A DNA stretch of 35,311 nucleotides, taken from the IMG/VR virus record IMGVR_UViG_3300036716_000397, positions 1-35,311 of that record, one strand, 5' to 3'. This stretch comes from a virus. The stretch's first letter is position 1. Every line of letters begins with the position of its first letter. The translations under genes were made by a program, and so were the position numbers. Positions 31,748 to 35,311 of this stretch are shown in pieces. Under the pieces are notes generated by a model, which searched no databases, was not told where the DNA came from, and saw nothing but the letters and a program-made list of their open reading frames with translations.

Positions 31748-32306
31748 GTTGCACCACGATACTTACCGCATATGCAATCGCATGTGCTTTCTTAAAATAA
31801 TATGAACCGTCAGTTGGTTTTACCCATACTTCTTTTTTAATTTTTTCTTTACTCTCGTTTAAGAGAGGTCTCTTTGCTGGACGTATGATTGCAAGAACTT
31901 CAGCAAGTTCAATAATACTCTTAGGTTTTAATACCCTTAATACTTTGATATGAGCATGAACGTGTGCTAGATTTTTTACAACATCTTCGTGCTGTAACAA
32001 GTCCCATATTGGTTCTTGATTCGTTAGTTTGTCTAAATGGTCTTCGTCTCGTACACCTTCATATAAAGAATTGTTTAGAAAGTCTAACTTAAAATATCCT
32101 CTGTCTTCTGCTTCTTTATAATCAATTGATGAAAGACCGGTAAGTTGGTCAAATGGAATAGGCTGAAGATATACACCGCTGTTATGCTTATCATATGTAT
32201 TGTCTTTCTTTTTTATAATTGCTGGAATATGCTTGAGGTGTACAAGCAAATCATCTCTGCTTACTACATCAATATCAATATCAGTTTTTACTATATTCAT
32301 TTCCAT
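31707..32306 (-). CDS. Conserved phage protein with DnaE-like motif
   Basis: A 199-aa protein. The block IDYKEAEDRGYFKLDFLNNS (about 61-80) is reminiscent of the KFDFLGL region of bacterial DnaE-type DNA polymerase III alpha subunits. An MNIVKTDIDIDVVSRDDLL N-terminus precedes it. The protein is far too short to be a polymerase, and I recall it only as an uncharacterised protein of marine T4-like phages. It could be a fragment-like relative or chance similarity. It overlaps the preceding gene by 10 bases and the convergent plus-strand gene by 41. Confidence 0.72.
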   Translation of the reverse strand: MEMNIVKTDIDIDVVSRDDLLVHLKHIPAIIKKKDNTYDKHNSGVYLQPIPFDQLTGLSSIDYKEAEDRGYFKLDFLNNSLYEGVRDEDHLDKLTNQEPIWDLLQHEDVVKNLAHVHAHIKVLRVLKPKSIIELAEVLAIIRPAKRPLLNESKEKIKKEVWVKPTDGSYYFKKAHAIAYAVSIVVQLNLFCEQVEQSAS

Positions 32307-32617
32307 ACCAAAGCGAACATTGCCGCATCATTTTCATCTTCGAAATATATCTTATCACCTTTTCCTATAACATATATTCCATTACAATTGTCATCGCACC
32401 AATCAACTAGTTCTCCTAATCGACCTGCACCTCTTACTAATGGCTTCAATTCATAATCTATCTTATCAGAAGAGATAGCAGTCCATTTTAAATATTCATC
32501 ATTATCAAAATCAGAAGCAAAACGTCTTTTAGGGTTTTTCTCAGGACCTACAATTCTACGAAGCCTCATAAGACGTTCTTGTGTTCTAAGTGGGTTTCTT
32601 CTTATTAACTCTCCCAC
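32297..32617 (-). CDS. Hypothetical protein, 106 aa
   Basis: A 106-aa protein with a basic N-terminal half (TQERLMRLRRIVGPEKNPKR, about 12-31) and a mixed acidic C-terminal half ending in IYFEDENDAAMFALVWK. No family is recognised. Overlaps of 13 bases with the phosphoribosyltransferase gene upstream and 10 with the 199-aa gene downstream suggest coupled translation. Confidence 0.66.
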   Translation of the reverse strand: MGELIRRNPLRTQERLMRLRRIVGPEKNPKRRFASDFDNDEYLKWTAISSDKIDYELKPLVRGAGRLGELVDWCDDNCNGIYVIGKGDKIYFEDENDAAMFALVWK

Positions 32618-33096
32618 GGAAACTCCACCCAGAGTTCTTCATCATCTAAATCAATTTCTTCGTTACAGTAATCCATAGGAACTTTTGAATTAGGGTTATC
32701 AATTAGTGAAGCAAATCTTACGTTTGAATGCCACGATTCTGAATGATAGTTTGTCATACCCACTACATCTTGCCAATCATCAATAATCCAAGTGATTGCG
32801 TCACCGCCTCTATTGATATCGTCAATGATTAAAATCTTTTTATTATTTTTTAATGCATCTCTAGCCATCTGAGCATTACGTTCAGTATTCGCTTCTAAGC
32901 CATCTGATTCTAATTGAACGCATAATGTTTTCATTGGGATATCAGTAGCATGTGAAAGTAGAACTGCTGGTACTAATCCACCACGAGTTATACCTACAAT
33001 GTAATCTGGTCGCCATTCATCTTTAAACAGTTGCATAGCAATTGAATTGACTCCTTCTTGTACGCCTTCCCACGTATATTGTCTAGTATGTTTCAT
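32605..33096 (-). CDS. Phosphoribosyltransferase (type I)
   Basis: A 163-aa type I phosphoribosyltransferase. Such enzymes use PRPP and a base to make nucleotides (salvage). The PRPP-binding signature is visible as ILIIDDINRGGDA (about 88-100) with Asp92 and Asp93, and VGITRGGLVPAVLL (about 34-47) is the usual N-terminal loop that contacts pyrophosphate. The usual Thr-Gly of the PRPP loop is replaced by Arg-Gly-Gly, so the substrate class (xanthine, guanine, hypoxanthine or other) is unclear. It overlaps both neighbours slightly and probably helps nucleotide supply during replication. Confidence 0.85.
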   Translation of the reverse strand: MKHTRQYTWEGVQEGVNSIAMQLFKDEWRPDYIVGITRGGLVPAVLLSHATDIPMKTLCVQLESDGLEANTERNAQMARDALKNNKKILIIDDINRGGDAITWIIDDWQDVVGMTNYHSESWHSNVRFASLIDNPNSKVPMDYCNEEIDLDDEELWVEFPWES

Positions 33097-33365
33097 ACAA
33101 TCTCCGCATCTGGTCCAGAAAGCAATGCTTCTGCGGCCTTGTATTGTTTATAAATGTCCTGTAACACTTCATATTTTTCTAACATCTCTGTGTCTGGTTT
33201 AAGAATTGCTAAACGACTTTCAATAGTTGACAGTCTATCATTGATTGACTTGAAAGCCTCTTGGTCCCTAGGGTCATTCATATCATTCCATATATTGTCA
33301 TCTAATGTCACAGTTACATCATTATAATCAATACTATATGTTGTGTCTAAATCATCTGGATTCAT
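33093..33365 (-). CDS. Small acidic helical hypothetical protein
   Basis: A 90-aa acidic protein with a beta-rich start (SIDYNDVTVTLDD) and a helical or coiled-coil C-terminal half (SINDRLSTIESRLAILKP then MLEKYEVLQDIYKQY). Not recognised. It overlaps the phosphoribosyltransferase gene by 4 bases and the AbrB-like gene by 4, so it belongs to a tightly coupled operon. Confidence 0.7.
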   Translation of the reverse strand: MNPDDLDTTYSIDYNDVTVTLDDNIWNDMNDPRDQEAFKSINDRLSTIESRLAILKPDTEMLEKYEVLQDIYKQYKAAEALLSGPDAEIV

Positions 33366-33553
33366 TTCTTATTCTCCTTTTTGATTACTTGCCAACTTCC
33401 ATCTGGATTTTCTATCCACTCTAAATCATCGTCTTCTGTCCAACCCAACTTCGCCAAAGTATTCTTTGGTAACTCTATATATAATTCACCTGTTTCTGGG
33501 TCTTTCTGAATCACTAAACTTCCTACTAGTGATGTTTCTTTTTTAGTAGCCAT
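33362..33553 (-). CDS. AbrB/MazE-like small protein
   Basis: A 63-aa protein with a SpoVT/AbrB-type look: LVIQKDPETGELYIELP (about 13-29) followed by LAKLGWTEDDDLEW (about 33-46). This swapped-hairpin fold is typical of small DNA-binding regulators and of antitoxins. No toxin partner is evident next to it. It could regulate middle or early phage genes. It overlaps neighbours on both sides by a few bases. Confidence 0.7.
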   Translation of the reverse strand: MATKKETSLVGSLVIQKDPETGELYIELPKNTLAKLGWTEDDDLEWIENPDGSWQVIKKENKK

Positions 33554-34227
33554 TATACTCCCGCCTTCTTTAATATCATCTTAACAAACTGAACATCTTC
33601 TGTTCTTGCATTAAATTTTCTTGTCCAAAATGCTGGCTCTAAATAATCATTTATTAAAGTCAACTCGTGGTCAGAAAAACTATCAATTAGTTCAGCACCA
33701 TTATCACTATTAAAAATAACCCAAGGACTAATGCGTCCTGATTTGATATAATGTATAGCCAATGGTTTACTGACTTCTTTAAAAAATTTGTTATATGGTC
33801 TATCATATTCTTCGCCCCATTTCTGCATAAGTAATATACTTCGTTCTACTGCTCTGTCGGCTGATTCTTTTCTATTCAATTCTTGTATATAAGTTTCATA
33901 AACTGAATCAGATGTCCATTTATCTAATTTTACACTATTTCGTATAACAAAGTCAATATATTCTTCTGGATTTATTGCATTTATATTTATTATATGTTTG
34001 CCAAACTTAGTAAATCCCAGATAGAACTTACTTTTTACAAATGTATCAAACTCTATTGGTTTGCCAACTGCTTGTGTCATTTCATAAAAACGATTGAAGG
34101 CATAGAACGCTAACCTAGAATATTTTTCGTCTTTGTTCATATATCGTCTTTTAGGCTCACAGACGTGAACCAGTATAGTCCTTTCAGACTTAAACTTTTT
34201 TAAACAATATTGACATTCAAAACTCAT
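33553..34227 (-). CDS. C2HC-finger phage protein, possible replication accessory
   Basis: A 224-aa protein. The N-terminus carries a probable zinc finger: Cys5, Cys8, His21, Cys23. The rest is helical, with KFYLGFTKFGKHI near 67-79 and a HYIKSGRISPWVIFNS stretch toward the end. The layout of the helical part faintly resembles the T4 helicase loader gp59, but the similarity is too weak to name it. It lies directly after the clamp-loader subunit gene (4-base overlap), which fits a replication or transcription accessory role. Confidence 0.72.
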   Translation of the reverse strand: MSFECQYCLKKFKSERTILVHVCEPKRRYMNKDEKYSRLAFYAFNRFYEMTQAVGKPIEFDTFVKSKFYLGFTKFGKHIININAINPEEYIDFVIRNSVKLDKWTSDSVYETYIQELNRKESADRAVERSILLMQKWGEEYDRPYNKFFKEVSKPLAIHYIKSGRISPWVIFNSDNGAELIDSFSDHELTLINDYLEPAFWTRKFNARTEDVQFVKMILKKAGV

Positions 34228-34712
34228 TTACTTTTCTTTTTCTTTGCTTTCTTTTTGTCAAAAATTTCACTGACTTCTTTGTCAGACATACCCATATCAG
34301 TTGCCATTTGTTTCATATCTGAAACATTGTTCATTTTTAGAAACAATTCAACTTCAATACCATTCATTGTAGGATATGTTTCTGAAACAAATTGCGAAAT
34401 AGCATCTTTCTTTATTTTAGAGTTTGGTGCTTTAATCCATTCGTGGTACTGCTTCTTACCTGTTCCGGTCAAACACATTAACTTCCAAACTAATTCTTCG
34501 TGCTTATAGATATCTCCATAATGCTTGTTTACAAATTCATTCGTATTGAGCAACAAATCATCTCTATCTTTACCTTTCGTAGAACTCGCATAGCGTATAA
34601 ACAACCAACTACTCCATGCTTTCTTCTTTTCAGCATCCAGATTTGCATACCAATTGAAATCTCTTCTATCAATTGCACCCAATACATCAGATAGTGGTAA
34701 CTTAGCCGCCAT
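34224..34712 (-). CDS. gp62: Clamp-loader small subunit (T4 gp62-like), probable
   Basis: A 162-aa protein starting MAAKLPLSDVLGAIDRRDF. This start, the SWLFIRYASS block (about 34-43) and the LVWKLMCLTGTGKKQYHEWI region (about 71-90) match the pattern I recall for gp62 of marine T4-like phages. gp62 is the small subunit of the clamp loader that, with gp44, places the sliding clamp on DNA. I use ATG 34712 rather than 34787, because it gives the recalled family N-terminus and reduces the overlap with the upstream gene to 11 bases. The Lys-rich tail is typical. gp44 is not in the window and may lie to the right. Confidence 0.72.
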   Translation of the reverse strand: MAAKLPLSDVLGAIDRRDFNWYANLDAEKKKAWSSWLFIRYASSTKGKDRDDLLLNTNEFVNKHYGDIYKHEELVWKLMCLTGTGKKQYHEWIKAPNSKIKKDAISQFVSETYPTMNGIEVELFLKMNNVSDMKQMATDMGMSDKEVSEIFDKKKAKKKKSK

Positions 34713-34905
34713 TATAATACCTTCCACCAAATACAAACAAAAAGTTCTGAGCATGTTTTTCGTAATCAAAATAGAAAGACTCGTCATTGTTGCCAGTTTC
34801 TACTACCCAATCTGACCACGGAATATTTTCTACGCACCATTCATAGGCAGTACTAGATTTCTCATATGAGTCTATTACAATTCTATGATTTTTAAAAGAA
34901 GTCAT
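34702..34905 (-). CDS. Small hypothetical protein, 67 aa
   Basis: A 67-aa protein rich in aromatic residues (WCVENIPWSDWVVETG, about 23-38; FLFVFGGRYYNGG at the end). No family recognised. It overlaps gp62 by 11 bases and the upstream partial gene by 14, so translation is probably coupled. Confidence 0.64.
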   Translation of the reverse strand: MTSFKNHRIVIDSYEKSSTAYEWCVENIPWSDWVVETGNNDESFYFDYEKHAQNFLFVFGGRYYNGG

Positions 34906-35311
34906 AACTGCTCATTTGGTCTGGAATTCGATTTAAGTCTTTTACAAAATATGCACATTTCGGACTATCTCCATATTCTAATGGTATCGCAAGAATGTGT
35001 CCGTACTTCAATTTAGGGAAGAACCATTTCACATCTGCAAATACATTGTTAACTTTTATTGGTTGCCAATCCATTGTAAACCCTTTTAATGGATTTGTCA
35101 ATAGTGTATCAAATTTTCTTTCATTGATACTGGTTAGTGGAATAAATTCACACAATCCTAAGTCTGCTTCACCAATCATAATATTCCAGTCTATTGGCAT
35201 TTCAATCGTATGTGGGCCAATACTAATACTCATACTAGGCGCACTGAATGTTTCAATGAATACTAAAGGAATAAAAAAGAAATCTGGGTCGTCTTTGTCA
35301 GTCACATCCAT
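34892..35311 (-). CDS. Conserved phage hypothetical protein, possibly partial at window edge
   Basis: A 139-codon frame reaches the right edge of the window; an ATG lies exactly at the edge, so the true start may be further right. Blocks such as FIETFSAPSMSISIGPHTIEMP (shown in part), FIPLTSINERKF and KWFFPKLKYGHILAIPL are visible and resemble an uncharacterised protein of marine T4-like phages. It probably belongs to the replication gene region with gp62. Confidence 0.72.
   Translation of the reverse strand: MDVTDKDDPDFFFIPLVFIETFSAPSMSISIGPHTIEMPIDWNIMIGEADLGLCEFIPLTSINERKFDTLLTNPLKGFTMDWQPIKVNNVFADVKWFFPKLKYGHILAIPLEYGDSPKCAYFVKDLNRIPDQMSSYDFF
35073..35101 (-). promoter_or_regulatory. Possible sigma70 promoter TTGACA-N17-TACAAT inside a gene
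   Basis: On the minus strand TTGACA (35096-35101), 17 bases and TACAAT (35073-35078) match 11 of 12 consensus positions inside the right-end gene. It could provide early transcription of gp62 and the following genes. Confidence 0.42.

Noticed and set aside
33362-33553. MazE-type antitoxin of a toxin-antitoxin pair
   Set aside because: Neither neighbour looks like a MazF or similar toxin; a small regulator is more likely.

Overview
The window is a piece of a large, AT-rich, T4-like myovirus genome, most probably marine. A T4-type replication set is present: the DnaB-like helicase gp41, the primase gp61 and a probable clamp-loader small subunit gp62. Alongside are a PAAR tail-tip protein, several large repetitive tail fibres and many small conserved phage proteins. 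T4-type late promoters (consensus here GATAAATAC) recur upstream of structural genes. I see no tRNA, rRNA, insertion sequence, integrase or CRISPR array. The host cannot be proven from this window; gene style and base composition suggest a marine alphaproteobacterium such as SAR11.

Layout. Every gene except one (31355-31747) lies on the minus strand, so transcription runs right to left. Right end (30.5-35.3 kb): a gene cut by the window edge, gp62, a C2HC-finger protein, an AbrB-like protein, a phosphoribosyltransferase and other small genes, then the divergent plus-strand gene and a baseplate-like protein. 27.3-30.4 kb: primase, ClpP-like protease and helicase, with consensus sigma70 promoters before the primase and the helicase. 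24.0-27.2 kb: small late genes and a KxDG nucleotidyltransferase-like protein. 16.9-24.3 kb: a late virion block with a 1593-aa fibre, a 449-aa fibre and two small proteins, separated by rho-independent terminators. 12.1-16.9 kb: conserved small proteins and a RecB-like nuclease. 6.7-12.1 kb: an 853-aa fibre, an Sm-like protein, the PAAR tip and a 585-aa structural protein. Left end (0.2-6.6 kb): a zeta-type P-loop kinase, a glycosyltransferase, and the PrkA (YeaG), YeaH and SpoVR (YcgB) triad.

The left-end cassette is the most striking part. PrkA, YeaH and SpoVR are a widespread bacterial set linked to stationary phase, starvation and sporulation. Here all three are complete, tightly packed, and placed behind both a near-consensus sigma70 promoter and a T4-type late promoter. 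This arrangement suggests the phage could make a host-type stress-kinase system early and late in infection.

A second theme is promoter geometry. Three late promoters lie so close to a start codon that, by T4 spacing, transcription would begin on or one base before the ATG. This would give leaderless mRNAs, whereas the other late genes have a leader and a Shine-Dalgarno sequence.
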